NCBI RefSeq assembly: GCF_001698125.1
Contig: NZ_CP013854.1
Span: forward strand, 496,001 to 560,000
Reading direction: 5' to 3'
Source: Pseudonocardia sp. HH130630-07
Lineage (GTDB): Bacteria; Actinomycetota; Actinomycetes; Mycobacteriales; Pseudonocardiaceae
DNA: 64,000 bases
The notes beneath the pieces are model-generated. The model was not told the origin of the DNA, made no database searches, and worked only from the letters and a program-made list of their open reading frames with translations. Every line of letters begins with the position of its first letter. The stretch's first letter is position 1. This document shows positions 24,668-33,265 of this stretch, piece after piece. A program made the translations under genes and the position numbers.

Positions 24668-26845
24668 CTAGTCCTCCAGCAGGTCCTCGATCCCGAACGG
24701 GATGTGCCGGACCCGGACGCCGGTGGCGTTGTGGACCGCGTTGGCGATCGCGGCCGCCATCCCGACCATGCCGATCTCGCCGATGCCGCGCGCCCCGACC
24801 GGGTTGTGCAGGGTGTCGGGGTACTGCACGAACTCGACGTCCACCTCGCCGATGTCGGCGTTCACCGGGATCAGGTACCCGGCGAGGTCACCGTTGGCCG
24901 GCCGGCCGTCCGCCTCGATCTCCAGACCCTCGTGCAGCGCGGCCGAGACGCCCCAGATCATGCCGCCGATCATCTGGCTGCGGGCCGGCTGCGGGTTGAT
25001 GATCCGGCCCGCGTCGTACACGCCGAGCATCCGCGACACCCGGATCTCCCGGGTCCGGCGGTGCACCCGCACCTCGCAGAACTGGGCGCCGAACGAGCTG
25101 AACGAGTGCTTGGTCATCTCCTCCCCCGGCGCTGCCGAACCGGTGACGGCCAGCGAGGAGCGCCCGACCGCCTTCAGCACCTCGCCGAAGGTCAGGCTCC
25201 GGCCGCCGTCGACCTGCACCCGGCCGTCGGCGTAGGTCGGCTCCGTGCCCTCCAGCGGGCCGCCGGGTCCCGAGGCCAGGGCGATCAGCTCGTCGATCGC
25301 CTGCGGGGCCGCGACCATGATCGCCGAGGCGACGCTGGCCGTGGCGGTCGAGCCACCGGACATGCCACCGGCCGGCAGCGCCGAGTCACCGAGACGGGGG
25401 GTGACCCGCTCGGCGTCGATGTCCAGGGACTCCGCCCCGAACAGCGACAGGATCGTCAGCAGACCGGTACCGGGGTCCGCGCCGCTGGTCGCGACCTCGG
25501 CCGTGTCGTCGTCGTTCAGGGTGATCCGGACCGAGGCGGGGAACCGCAGGGCCGGGAACATCGCGACGGCGGTGCCGAGCCCGACCTGCCAGTCCCCGTC
25601 GGTCCGACCGCCCGGAGTGCGCGCCGACCAGCCGAACCGGGCCGCGCCGACGGTGAAGCACTCGTCCAGGTGCTTGCTCGACCACTGCAGGTCCTTGCCG
25701 GGCGGCGCGACCGAGTTGTTGCGCCGGCGCAGCTCGATCGGGTCCATGTCCAGCGCGACGGCGAGCTCGTCGATCGCACTCTCCAGCGCGAACGACCCCG
25801 GTGCCTCACCCGGGGCCCGCATGAACGTCGTCGACGGGATGTTCAGCGGGACCATCTTCTGGCTGATGGCCAGGTTCGGGGTGGCGTACCACTCTCGCGA
25901 CGTCCCGTGCGACGTCGGCTCGATGAACGTCCGGTCCATCGGCGTGCTGGACCACGAGTCGTGGCGCAGCGCGACGAGGGTGCCGTCCTTCTCCGCGCCG
26001 ATCGTCAGCCGCTGCACGGTCCCCGGCCGGTTGGCCGTCGCGGTGAAGACCTGCTCCCGGGTCAGCGCGGCCTTGACCGGCCGGCCCAGTGCGCGGGCCG
26101 CCGCGGCGGCCAGGAACGCCGGCACCGCGGTGTGCCCCTTGCCCCCGAACGCGCCCCCGACGAACGGGTTGACCGCGTGCACGGCCGCGGGCTCCACACC
26201 CAGCGCCGTGGCGAGCGACCCGGCCTGCAGGTCGGAGCCCTGGGTGCCGCTGTACACCGTGAACCGGCCGTCCTCCCAGGTCGCCACGGCGGAGTGCGGC
26301 TCCATGGCGGCGTGGTTCTGGGTGGCGGTGACGTACGTGGCGTCGACGACGACCGGGCTGTCGGCCAGCGCGTCGTCGATCGACTCGACGCCGTCGGCGA
26401 GCACGGCGAGCTCGGGCGGCTCACCGGACATGCTCGGCGGGGCGTCCTCGGCGTCGGCGAGGTGCTCGGTCAGCGAGGTCCGCGCCGGCCGCGTCCGGTA
26501 CTCGGTCCGGACCAGCATCGCCGCGTCCCTGGCCTGCTCGAACGTCTCGGCGACGACGAAACCGATCGGCTGCCCGTGGTAGGCGACCTCGGTGTTCTGC
26601 AGCGGGACCCAGGTCTTCCCCATCACCGGGGACTCGGGCGTGGTCAGCTCCAGCGGCGCGAACGGCGTGTAGACGGCCACGACGCCCGGGGCGTCCCGGG
26701 CCGCGTCGACGTCCATCGCGGTGATCTCGCCGTTCGCGATCGTGCTGACCACGACGTAGCCGTAGACCATGCCGGGCGCGGTGCGGTCGAGCCCGTACCG
26801 CGCGCCGCCGGTCACCTTCAACGGCGCATCCAGACGGCCGGTCAT
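24668..26845 (-). CDS. xanthine dehydrogenase-family molybdopterin-binding subunit (PaoC/YagR-like)
   Basis: A 725-residue catalytic subunit. The N-terminal aldehyde-oxidase a/b-hammerhead domain starts at LDAPLKVTGGARYGLDR. Moco-binding segments include NPFVGGAFGGKG and FMRAPGEAPG. The catalytic-Glu region near the C-terminus reads GARGIGEIGMVG. With the two following subunits it forms a heterotrimeric aldehyde or purine-type hydroxylase. Length and the sister FAD subunit point to the PaoABC (YagTSR) class. The ATG at 26845 overlaps the FAD-subunit stop by 4 bp. Its TAG stop lies in the IS target duplication. Confidence 0.9.
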   Translation of the reverse strand: MTGRLDAPLKVTGGARYGLDRTAPGMVYGYVVVSTIANGEITAMDVDAARDAPGVVAVYTPFAPLELTTPESPVMGKTWVPLQNTEVAYHGQPIGFVVAETFEQARDAAMLVRTEYRTRPARTSLTEHLADAEDAPPSMSGEPPELAVLADGVESIDDALADSPVVVDATYVTATQNHAAMEPHSAVATWEDGRFTVYSGTQGSDLQAGSLATALGVEPAAVHAVNPFVGGAFGGKGHTAVPAFLAAAAARALGRPVKAALTREQVFTATANRPGTVQRLTIGAEKDGTLVALRHDSWSSTPMDRTFIEPTSHGTSREWYATPNLAISQKMVPLNIPSTTFMRAPGEAPGSFALESAIDELAVALDMDPIELRRRNNSVAPPGKDLQWSSKHLDECFTVGAARFGWSARTPGGRTDGDWQVGLGTAVAMFPALRFPASVRITLNDDDTAEVATSGADPGTGLLTILSLFGAESLDIDAERVTPRLGDSALPAGGMSGGSTATASVASAIMVAAPQAIDELIALASGPGGPLEGTEPTYADGRVQVDGGRSLTFGEVLKAVGRSSLAVTGSAAPGEEMTKHSFSSFGAQFCEVRVHRRTREIRVSRMLGVYDAGRIINPQPARSQMIGGMIWGVSAALHEGLEIEADGRPANGDLAGYLIPVNADIGEVDVEFVQYPDTLHNPVGARGIGEIGMVGMAAAIANAVHNATGVRVRHIPFGIEDLLED

Positions 26846-27810
26846 GTGCGGTCCTCCTCCGTCGCCTCGAGCAGGGCGCGGACGACCGTCCGGCGCACCA
26901 GGGACATCTTGTACGCGTTCTGGGCCAGCGGCCGGGCACCGTCGGCGGCCGACGCGGCCGCGGCCTCGAAGGCCTCCTCGGTGAGCGGCGCACCGCGCAG
27001 CGCCTCGGCGACGGCGGGCAGCGCCCACGGCACCGTCCCGACGCCGCCGACCGCCACCCGGGCGTCGGCGATGCGGCCGTCGCGGACGTCGAGGACGACC
27101 GCCGCGGAGCACAGCGCGAACTCGTAGGACGCGCGGTCGCGCACCTTCACGTAGGTGGAACGGACCGAGTCCGGCACCGGCGGGAGCACGATCTCGCTGA
27201 TCAGCTCGCCGGGCCGCAGGTCGTGCTCGACCTCCGGGGTGTCCCCCGGGGTCCGGTAGAAGTCGGTCAGGGCGAGCGTGCGCCCGCCGTCGGCGTGCAC
27301 GAGTTCCACCCGCGCGTCGAGCGCGACGAGTGCGACGGCGAGGTCGCTGGCGTGGGTGGCCACGCAGGAGTCGCTGGTGCCGAGGATGGCGTGCATCCGG
27401 TTGGCGCCCTCGACGGCCGGGCAGCCGGTGCCGGGCTCGCGCCGGTTGCACCCCACGGTGACGTCGCGGTAGTAGCTGCAGCGGGTCCGCTGCATCAGGT
27501 TCCCGCCGATCGTCGCCATGTTGCGCAGCTGCTGGGACGCGCTGAGCAGCAGCGCACGGGAGGCCACCGCGGGCGTCTCCGGGTGCGCGGCGACGTCGCT
27601 CATCCGCTCCAGGGCCCCGATCCGCAGGCCTCCGGTCGCGCTGCCGTGCACGCCGCGCAGGGGCAGCGCGGTGATGTCCACGACGTGCTCCGGCGTGAGG
27701 ACGTCGAGCTTCATCAGGTCGACGAGCGTGGTCCCGCCCGCGAGGACGGTGCCGGGGGCGGCGAGGGCGTCGTCCACCGTCGACGGCGCGGTCAGCTCAA
27801 ACGGACGCAT
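26842..27810 (-). CDS. FAD-binding subunit with extra [4Fe-4S] site (PaoB/YagS-like)
   Basis: A 322-residue member of the CO-dehydrogenase flavoprotein family. The FAD motifs AGGTTLVDLMK and ATIGGNLMQRTRC are present. The insertion CSYYRDVTVGCNRREPGTGC, with four cysteines across this region, is the hallmark of PaoB-type subunits that carry an additional [4Fe-4S] cluster. The C-terminal CO_deh_flav_C domain includes YVKVRDRASYEFALCSAAV. It shuttles electrons between the iron-sulfur subunit and FAD. It overlaps both neighbours (4 bp and 14 bp), so translation is tightly coupled. Confidence 0.9.
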   Translation of the reverse strand: MRPFELTAPSTVDDALAAPGTVLAGGTTLVDLMKLDVLTPEHVVDITALPLRGVHGSATGGLRIGALERMSDVAAHPETPAVASRALLLSASQQLRNMATIGGNLMQRTRCSYYRDVTVGCNRREPGTGCPAVEGANRMHAILGTSDSCVATHASDLAVALVALDARVELVHADGGRTLALTDFYRTPGDTPEVEHDLRPGELISEIVLPPVPDSVRSTYVKVRDRASYEFALCSAAVVLDVRDGRIADARVAVGGVGTVPWALPAVAEALRGAPLTEEAFEAAAASAADGARPLAQNAYKMSLVRRTVVRALLEATEEDRT

Positions 27811-28249
27811 CGGTGCTCCTCGCCTGCTCGATCGCCGCGACGATGTTGGGGTAGGCCGCGCACCGGCGGAGGTTGCCGGACATGAACTCCCGGACGTCGG
27901 GGACGTCCTGCTCGACCGCCGCGACGGCGGACATGACCTGTCCGGAGGTGCAGAAGCCGCACTGCATGGCGTCCTGGTCGGCGAAGGCACGCTGCACCGG
28001 GTGCAGCTCGCCGTCGGGGGCCAGGCCCTCCACGGTGGTCACCGGCTCGCGCACGGTGGCCGCGAGGGTGAGGCAGGACAGCACGGGGCGCCCGCCGACG
28101 TGCACGGTGCACGCGCCGCACTGGCCGCGGTCGCACCCCTTCTTCGGGCCGGTGATGTCGAGCCGCTCGCGCAGCGCGTCCAGGAGCGTGACTCCCGGTT
28201 CGACACTCAGCCGTTCGGGACTACCGTTGATGTCGAGTGAGATCTCCAC
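27797..28249 (-). CDS. [2Fe-2S] subunit (PaoA/YagT-like) lacking one cluster-II cysteine
   Basis: A 150-residue protein. The plant-type [2Fe-2S] domain is intact (GCDRGQCGACTVHVGGRPVLSC). In the second, helical [2Fe-2S] domain MQCGFCTSGQ is conserved, but the family motif NLCRCGAYPNI reads NLRRCAAYPNI. The first Cys of the C-x-C pair is therefore Arg; a single TGC-to-CGC change would explain it. The protein has no Tat signal, unlike E. coli PaoA. It is the first gene of the operon, divergent from a TetR regulator. Confidence 0.88.
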   Translation of the reverse strand: MEISLDINGSPERLSVEPGVTLLDALRERLDITGPKKGCDRGQCGACTVHVGGRPVLSCLTLAATVREPVTTVEGLAPDGELHPVQRAFADQDAMQCGFCTSGQVMSAVAAVEQDVPDVREFMSGNLRRCAAYPNIVAAIEQARSTDASV

Positions 28250-28334
28250 TGGCTCTCTCTCCCGCGGGCCGCGGCGGGATCGCCGACAGGGCCCGGTGGT
28301 GGTTCGGGTGGTGGTTCGGGAACGGACCCAGCCT

Positions 28335-28352
28335 AGCGGATATTTATCCGCT
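28335..28352. promoter_or_regulatory. perfect 18-bp palindrome in the molybdoenzyme/TetR divergent promoter
   Basis: AGCGGATATTTATCCGCT is a perfect dyad, placed 86 bp from the iron-sulfur subunit start and 88 bp from the TetR start. It is AT-rich at the centre in a GC-rich background and is the likely operator for the adjacent TetR protein. Confidence 0.75.
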
Positions 28353-28439
28353 CAGCAGATCGGTAGACTGCCGGATCTGGGAGTAGGCCGCCGACACCGC
28401 ATCTGCGGGCCTACGAGTCGATTCGACGGGCAGGTGAGG

Positions 28440-29003
28440 ATGACGGGATCGGTCAGCCATCGCCGCGCGGACACCCGGCGCAACCACGACCGGATACTGG
28501 CCGCCGCGGCCGCGTCGGTCACGGCGGGCGAACTCTCCTTCAACGCGATCGCGAAGCAGGCGGGGGTCGGGGTCGGCACCGTCTACCGGCACTTCCCCAC
28601 CCGCGACGCGCTGGTCCTCGCGGTCTACCGGCGGGAGGTGGCGCACCTCGTCGAGGTGGTGCCCGGCCTGCTCCGGGCGCACCCCCCGGAGCAGGCGTTC
28701 CGGACCTGGGCGACCGAGCACCTCGCGCGCTACATGATGACCAAGCGGGGCCTGGCCTCCGCGCTGCAGGCCGCGAGCTCGGCCGACGACGGCGTGGCGG
28801 CCGACGCCTACCGGTCGATGCTCGGGGCGGCCTCGACCCTGGTCGAGGCCAACGTCCTGGCCGGGACGATCCGGGCCGACGTGGATCCCGAGACCGCCCT
28901 GCGCGGTCTGAGCGGGCTCTTCTTCCTCGACCCGGCCGGCGACTGGCAGCAGTCCGCCGCGGACCTCACCGACCTGGTGTGGCGCGGGATGTCGGCCGGC
29001 TGA
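28440..29003 (+). CDS. TetR-family transcriptional regulator
   Basis: A 187-residue protein. The HTH is AIAKQAGVGVGTVYRHFPTRDALVLAVY, preceded by RRADTRRNHDRILAAA. The ATG at 28440 (MTGSVSHRRAD) is preceded by AGGTGAGG, a good ribosome site; a much longer open frame upstream crosses the operator and is not used. It is probably the repressor of the divergent molybdoenzyme operon, relieved by an aldehyde or aromatic ligand. Confidence 0.88.
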   Translation: MTGSVSHRRADTRRNHDRILAAAAASVTAGELSFNAIAKQAGVGVGTVYRHFPTRDALVLAVYRREVAHLVEVVPGLLRAHPPEQAFRTWATEHLARYMMTKRGLASALQAASSADDGVAADAYRSMLGAASTLVEANVLAGTIRADVDPETALRGLSGLFFLDPAGDWQQSAADLTDLVWRGMSAG

Positions 29004-29009
29004 GCCGCC

Positions 29010-29783
29010 TCAGCGGATGCGCGCCACCACGAACACCCGGCGGAACGGGAACCAGGTGCCGCCGTCGGCGGCCCGCGGGTAGGCGGCGCGCAGCTCCGGG
29101 GCCAGCTCGTCGACGAAGGCCGCGTAGGCGGTGTCGTCGAGGGCGTCCCGGATCGGGCGCAGCGCGGTCCCGGAGAGCCAGTGCAGCACCGGGTCCGCGC
29201 CGTCGAGCCGCTGCAGGTAGGTGGTCTCCCAGGCGTCCACCTCGGCACCGGCGACGGCGAGCAGCTCCGCGTAGCCGAGCGGGTCGAGCACGGTCCCGCT
29301 GCCGCGCAGCTCGAACCGGTCGCGCCAGTGCGGCCGGGCCGCGACCTCACGGGTGAGCGCGTGCGACGGTGCGTCGAAGTTGCCGGGCACCTGCATCGCC
29401 AGCCACGCCCCCGGCGCGAGCGCGGTGGCCCAGCTCCGCAGGATCCCGGCGTGCTCGGGCACCCACTGCAGCACGGCGTTGGTGACGACCAGACCGGTGT
29501 CGCGCGGCGGCGCCCAGTCCCGGACGTCGACCAGGCCGGCGTCGACCCCGGCCCGCCGCGCCGCCTCCACCATCTCCGGTGAGGAGTCGAACGCCTGCAC
29601 CGTCGCCGCGGGCCAGCGCCGGGCCAGCAGCCCGGTGAGGTGGCCCGGCCCGCAGCCCGCGTCGACCACCCGCGTCAGGGCGGGATCGAGTTCGCCGACG
29701 CGGGCGAGCAGATCGGCGAACGGCCGGGACCGGTGGTCGTCGAACGCCCGGTACAGGTCCGGGTCCCAGCTGGTCGCCGTCAT
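29010..29783 (-). CDS. tam: trans-aconitate 2-methyltransferase
   Basis: A 257-residue SAM-dependent class I methyltransferase. The SAM motif is VVDAGCGPGHLTGLLARRWP, followed by VQAFDSSPEMVEAAR and VVTNAVLQWVPEH. The opening TSWDPDLYRAFDDHRSRPF and the segment LAMQVPGNFDAPSH are characteristic of Tam, which methylates trans-aconitate that would otherwise inhibit aconitase. The length is normal. It is convergent with the TetR gene (6-bp gap) and follows the dnaG/hypothetical unit. Confidence 0.88.
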   Translation of the reverse strand: MTATSWDPDLYRAFDDHRSRPFADLLARVGELDPALTRVVDAGCGPGHLTGLLARRWPAATVQAFDSSPEMVEAARRAGVDAGLVDVRDWAPPRDTGLVVTNAVLQWVPEHAGILRSWATALAPGAWLAMQVPGNFDAPSHALTREVAARPHWRDRFELRGSGTVLDPLGYAELLAVAGAEVDAWETTYLQRLDGADPVLHWLSGTALRPIRDALDDTAYAAFVDELAPELRAAYPRAADGGTWFPFRRVFVVARIR

Positions 29784-29792
29784 GTCACTCCC

Positions 29793-30329
29793 TCATCCGG
29801 TCCCGCCGGGCAGCCGCCCCGCGATCCCCTCGGCCAGCCGCCGGGCCGCGTCCGGGTCGGTCCCCGGGTCCGGCCGGACCTGGACGACGAGGCCGTCCCG
29901 GCCCGGGATCCTGCGCTGCAGCACCCAGGCCCCGCCGCCGGGCAGCTCGCGCCGGTTGCGGGTCCGGATCGACTGGTTCACCCGCTCCTGGACGGCCTGG
30001 GGCACCTTCCCCGGATCCGCCAGCCGGAACCGGCGGGGCCGGGCGTCGGACAGCAGGTCGGTGCCGGGTGCGATCGGCTCGGCGACCGTCGGGACCACGA
30101 CCAGCGACGTCGTGTCCCAGGTCGCCTTGGCGATCTCGTGCCAGCCGATCCGCTCCGCTGCTCCCCCGGCGTCGTCGGCCGGGGGCCAGATCCCCCACGA
30201 CGTCACGACGAGCGCGCCGCCGCCGGCGACCTCGGCCGTCGCGACCACGGCCTCCTCAGCCTCCAGCCGGGCGGCGACCGCGTCCGGCACCGGGTCGCGG
30301 CCGAACAACCGGCCCCACAGGCCGCTCAC
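29793..30329 (-). CDS. conserved hypothetical protein linked to dnaG
   Basis: A 178-residue soluble protein: VSGLWGRLFGRDPVPDAVAA, then AVVATAEVAGGGALVVTSWG, HEIAKATWDTTSLVVV and a basic C-terminal half (VNQSIRTRNRRELPGGG). The middle section resembles the small PH-like/YokE-type beta domain often found in actinobacterial proteins of unknown function. Its GTG overlaps the dnaG stop by 4 bp (GTGA), so it is translated with the primase. No function is assigned. Confidence 0.75.
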   Translation of the reverse strand: MSGLWGRLFGRDPVPDAVAARLEAEEAVVATAEVAGGGALVVTSWGIWPPADDAGGAAERIGWHEIAKATWDTTSLVVVPTVAEPIAPGTDLLSDARPRRFRLADPGKVPQAVQERVNQSIRTRNRRELPGGGAWVLQRRIPGRDGLVVQVRPDPGTDPDAARRLAEGIAGRLPGGTG

Positions 30330-32203
30330 GACGCCACCCCGGCCGCCTGCTCGCGCAGCGCGATCTTGTACTGCTCCAGCGGCACCAGCACGCCGAACAG
30401 CTCCATGTACTCCTCGTGGTCGGTCTCGGAGTTGGTCCGCTGCAGCTGGGACTTGAGGTCGGCGATCTCGCGCTCGACCAGGCCCAGCCGCACCCCGGCG
30501 AGCACCCCGTTGACGTACCGGAGCTCGTCGGTGTTGCGCTTGGGCAGCTCCAGGTCCTCCACCGCCAGCTCGCTGACCAGCCGCTTCACGTCGTCGGTGG
30601 CGATCTCGGCGCCCACCGCGTCCAGCCACTGCGACCCGTCGAGCCCGCCGGAGACACCGCCGGAGACACCGCCGGCGGCGAGGATCGCCCGGTGCACCGC
30701 GGCGAACTGCGGGTGGGTGAACCCGGCCTCGGGCAGCTCGTCGAACCCGGGGCCGACGACGCCGGGGATCTGCAGCGCGGCCTTGAGCGCCTCCCGCTGC
30801 AGGTGCAGCTGGGTGTCCCCGGCCTTCGGTGCGGGCAGCGGGGCCCGGCGGCGGGACCGGCCCTCGGCCGGCACCCCGGCGGTCTCGCGCACCCGCCGCA
30901 CGACGACGGCGATGTCGTCCCACCCGACCCAGCCCGCGAGCCGCCGCGCGTACTCGTCGCGCAGGTCCTCCCGCTTGATCCGGGCGACCAGCGGCACCGT
31001 GCGCTGCAGGGCCGCGACCCGGCCCTCGGCGCTGGACAGGTCGTGCGAGCGCAGCTCGGTGCGGATCGCGAACTCGAACAGCGGCTCCCGGCGGGCGACG
31101 AGGTCCTTCACCGCGGCGTCGCCGTGGTTGTTGCGCAGGTCGCACGGGTCCTGGCCGTCCGGCGCGACCGCGACGAAGGTCTGCGCGGCGAAGCTCTGGT
31201 CGCCCTCGAACGCCTTCATCGCGGCGTTCTGCCCGGCCGCGTCGCCGTCGAAGGTGTAGATGACCTCGCCGCGGTCGAAGGAGTCGTCACCGATCAGCCG
31301 CCGGATCACCGAGATGTGCTCGGAGCCGAACGCCGTCCCACAGGACGCGACGGCGGTCGGCACCCCGGCCAGGTGCATCGCCATCACGTCGGTGTAGCCC
31401 TCGACCACGACCACCTGCCGGGTCTTCGCGATCTCCCGCTTCGCCAGGTCCAGGCCGAACAGCACGTGGGTCTTGCGGTAGACCGGCGTCTCGGCGGTGT
31501 TGAGGTACTTGGCCTCGATGCCGTCGTCGTCGAACAGCCGGCGGGCACCGAAGCCGACGACGTCGCCGCCGAGGTCGCGGATGGGCCACAGCAGCCGCCG
31601 GTGGAACCGGTCGATGGCGCCGCGCCTGCCCTCCTTCGCGACCCCGGACTTGATCAGCTCGTCGAGCTGGTAGCCCTGCCCGAGCAGGTGCTTGGTCACG
31701 GTGTCCCAGCCGGCCGGCGCGTAGCCGCAGCCGAACTTCTCGGCGGCCGCCGCGTCGAACCCGCGCTCGGACAGGAACTGCACGGCGGCGCGGCCGGCCG
31801 GGGTGCGCAGCTGTTCGGCGTAGAACTCGGCGGCCTTGCGGTTGATCTCCAGCAGCCGGGAGCGGGTACCGCGGTCCCGCTGGACCGACGAGCCGCCGCC
31901 CTCGTAGGTCAGCCGGACCCCGCAGCGCTCGGCGAGCCGCTCGACCGCCTCGGGGAAGCCGATGACCTCCATGCGCATGACGAAGTCGATGACGCTGCCG
32001 TGCTCGCCGCACCCGAAGCAGTGGAACGTTCCGTGCGAGGGCCGGACGGTGAACGACGGCGACTTCTCGTCGTGGAACGGGCAGAGTCCCTTGAGGGACC
32101 CGGCGCCGGCGCGGCGGAGCGCCACGTACTCCTCGACGATCTCCTCGACCCGCGTGCGGTTCCGGACCTCGGTGATGTCTGCGTCCCGGATCCGTCCTGC
32201 CAC
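30326..32203 (-). CDS. dnaG: DNA primase
   Basis: A 625-residue primase that makes RNA primers at the replication fork. The N-terminal zinc-binding domain reads CPFHDEKSPSF and CFGCGEHG. The catalytic core includes the TOPRIM motifs VVVEGYTDVMAMHLAG and YTFDGDAAGQNAA. A DnaB-helicase-interacting C-terminal domain follows (~450-625). The start is a GTG at 32203. The gene order dgt ... dnaG on the minus strand is typical of actinobacteria, although a DMT transporter and a secreted nuclease gene interrupt it here. Confidence 0.96.
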   Translation of the reverse strand: MAGRIRDADITEVRNRTRVEEIVEEYVALRRAGAGSLKGLCPFHDEKSPSFTVRPSHGTFHCFGCGEHGSVIDFVMRMEVIGFPEAVERLAERCGVRLTYEGGGSSVQRDRGTRSRLLEINRKAAEFYAEQLRTPAGRAAVQFLSERGFDAAAAEKFGCGYAPAGWDTVTKHLLGQGYQLDELIKSGVAKEGRRGAIDRFHRRLLWPIRDLGGDVVGFGARRLFDDDGIEAKYLNTAETPVYRKTHVLFGLDLAKREIAKTRQVVVVEGYTDVMAMHLAGVPTAVASCGTAFGSEHISVIRRLIGDDSFDRGEVIYTFDGDAAGQNAAMKAFEGDQSFAAQTFVAVAPDGQDPCDLRNNHGDAAVKDLVARREPLFEFAIRTELRSHDLSSAEGRVAALQRTVPLVARIKREDLRDEYARRLAGWVGWDDIAVVVRRVRETAGVPAEGRSRRRAPLPAPKAGDTQLHLQREALKAALQIPGVVGPGFDELPEAGFTHPQFAAVHRAILAAGGVSGGVSGGLDGSQWLDAVGAEIATDDVKRLVSELAVEDLELPKRNTDELRYVNGVLAGVRLGLVEREIADLKSQLQRTNSETDHEEYMELFGVLVPLEQYKIALREQAAGVAS

Positions 32204-32213
32204 GGGCCCGAGT

Positions 32214-33164
32214 CTAGGCCCGCCGGTCCGGCTCTGGGGCGCGGTCCCGTCCGGGCTCCTCCGGCGCGGGTGCGCGGGAGCCGGGCAGGCGCCCGACGCC
32301 GATGAACATGCCGACGAGCGCGATGCCCAGACCCAGCAGGGCCTGCCCGGTCAGCGGCTCGCCGAGGATCGGGACCGCGCACAGCGCCGTCGTCGCCGGG
32401 ACCAGGTTCAGCAGCGACGACACGAAGACCGTCGAGCGCCAGCGCAGCAGCAGGAACATGAGCACGAAGGCCCCGGCCGAGTTGACGACGCCGAGCCACC
32501 CCACCGCCAGCCACGCCCCGCCCGACGGCGGCAGCCAGTGCGCCCCCAGGAACGGCCAGGCCACCAGGGTGGCGACCAGCGAGGTGGCCATCTGGACGAC
32601 GACGCTCGTCACCACGGGCGTCCGATCGTTGAACCGCTTCTGGTAGAGCGTGCCCGCCGTCAGCGACGCCATGCCCAGCACCGGGAACACCACCGAGCTC
32701 CCGAGCCCGGAGCCCAGGTCACCGGCCAGCACGACGTACACCCCGACCGCGCCGACCAGCAGCCCGAGCACCGGCGCGACGCCGACCCGGGTCGCGAGCA
32801 GCAGCGGGGTCAGCAGCCCGACGAGCAGCGGGGCCATCCCGAGGATCAGGCTCGACAGCCCGGCCGGGACGCCGGCCGAGAGGCCGGTGTAGACGAACGT
32901 GAACTGCCCGACCTGCAGCAGCAGCGCGGTCACCGCGAGGTGCAGCCAGGCCCGGCCGCGGGGCAGCCCGGGTCGCAGTGCCACCGCGGCCACCAGCATC
33001 ACCGCGAGCGCGATCACGAACCGCCAGAGCAGTACCGCCGGCACGTCCATCGAGCCGGTCGCGATCTTGCCCGCGATGAAGCCGGACGCCCACACCGGGA
33101 CGAAGAGCACCGCCAGCAGCGGGACGAGCCAACGGGAACCGATCACCCCACCACTGGAACGCAT
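32214..33164 (-). CDS. EamA/DMT-family transporter
   Basis: A 316-residue membrane protein with about ten hydrophobic helices in two repeated EamA halves (PVWASGFIAGKIATGSMD near the start; LGEPLTGQALLGLGIALVG near the end). Such proteins export amino acids, nucleobases or other metabolites; the substrate is not predictable. The ATG at 33164 (MRSSGGVIG) is chosen; an ATG at 33182 is also open. It lies 10 bp upstream of dnaG and is divergent from the HNH lipoprotein. Confidence 0.85.
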   Translation of the reverse strand: MRSSGGVIGSRWLVPLLAVLFVPVWASGFIAGKIATGSMDVPAVLLWRFVIALAVMLVAAVALRPGLPRGRAWLHLAVTALLLQVGQFTFVYTGLSAGVPAGLSSLILGMAPLLVGLLTPLLLATRVGVAPVLGLLVGAVGVYVVLAGDLGSGLGSSVVFPVLGMASLTAGTLYQKRFNDRTPVVTSVVVQMATSLVATLVAWPFLGAHWLPPSGGAWLAVGWLGVVNSAGAFVLMFLLLRWRSTVFVSSLLNLVPATTALCAVPILGEPLTGQALLGLGIALVGMFIGVGRLPGSRAPAPEEPGRDRAPEPDRRA

Positions 33165-33265
33165 TGCTAAACAGTTCGGCAAGCCGGCGTGGTGTGCACC
33201 TCAGCACCGGGACGGGTACGGCGTGTCGACCCGGCGTGCACCCCCGGCCCGGCGAGCATCGACGG

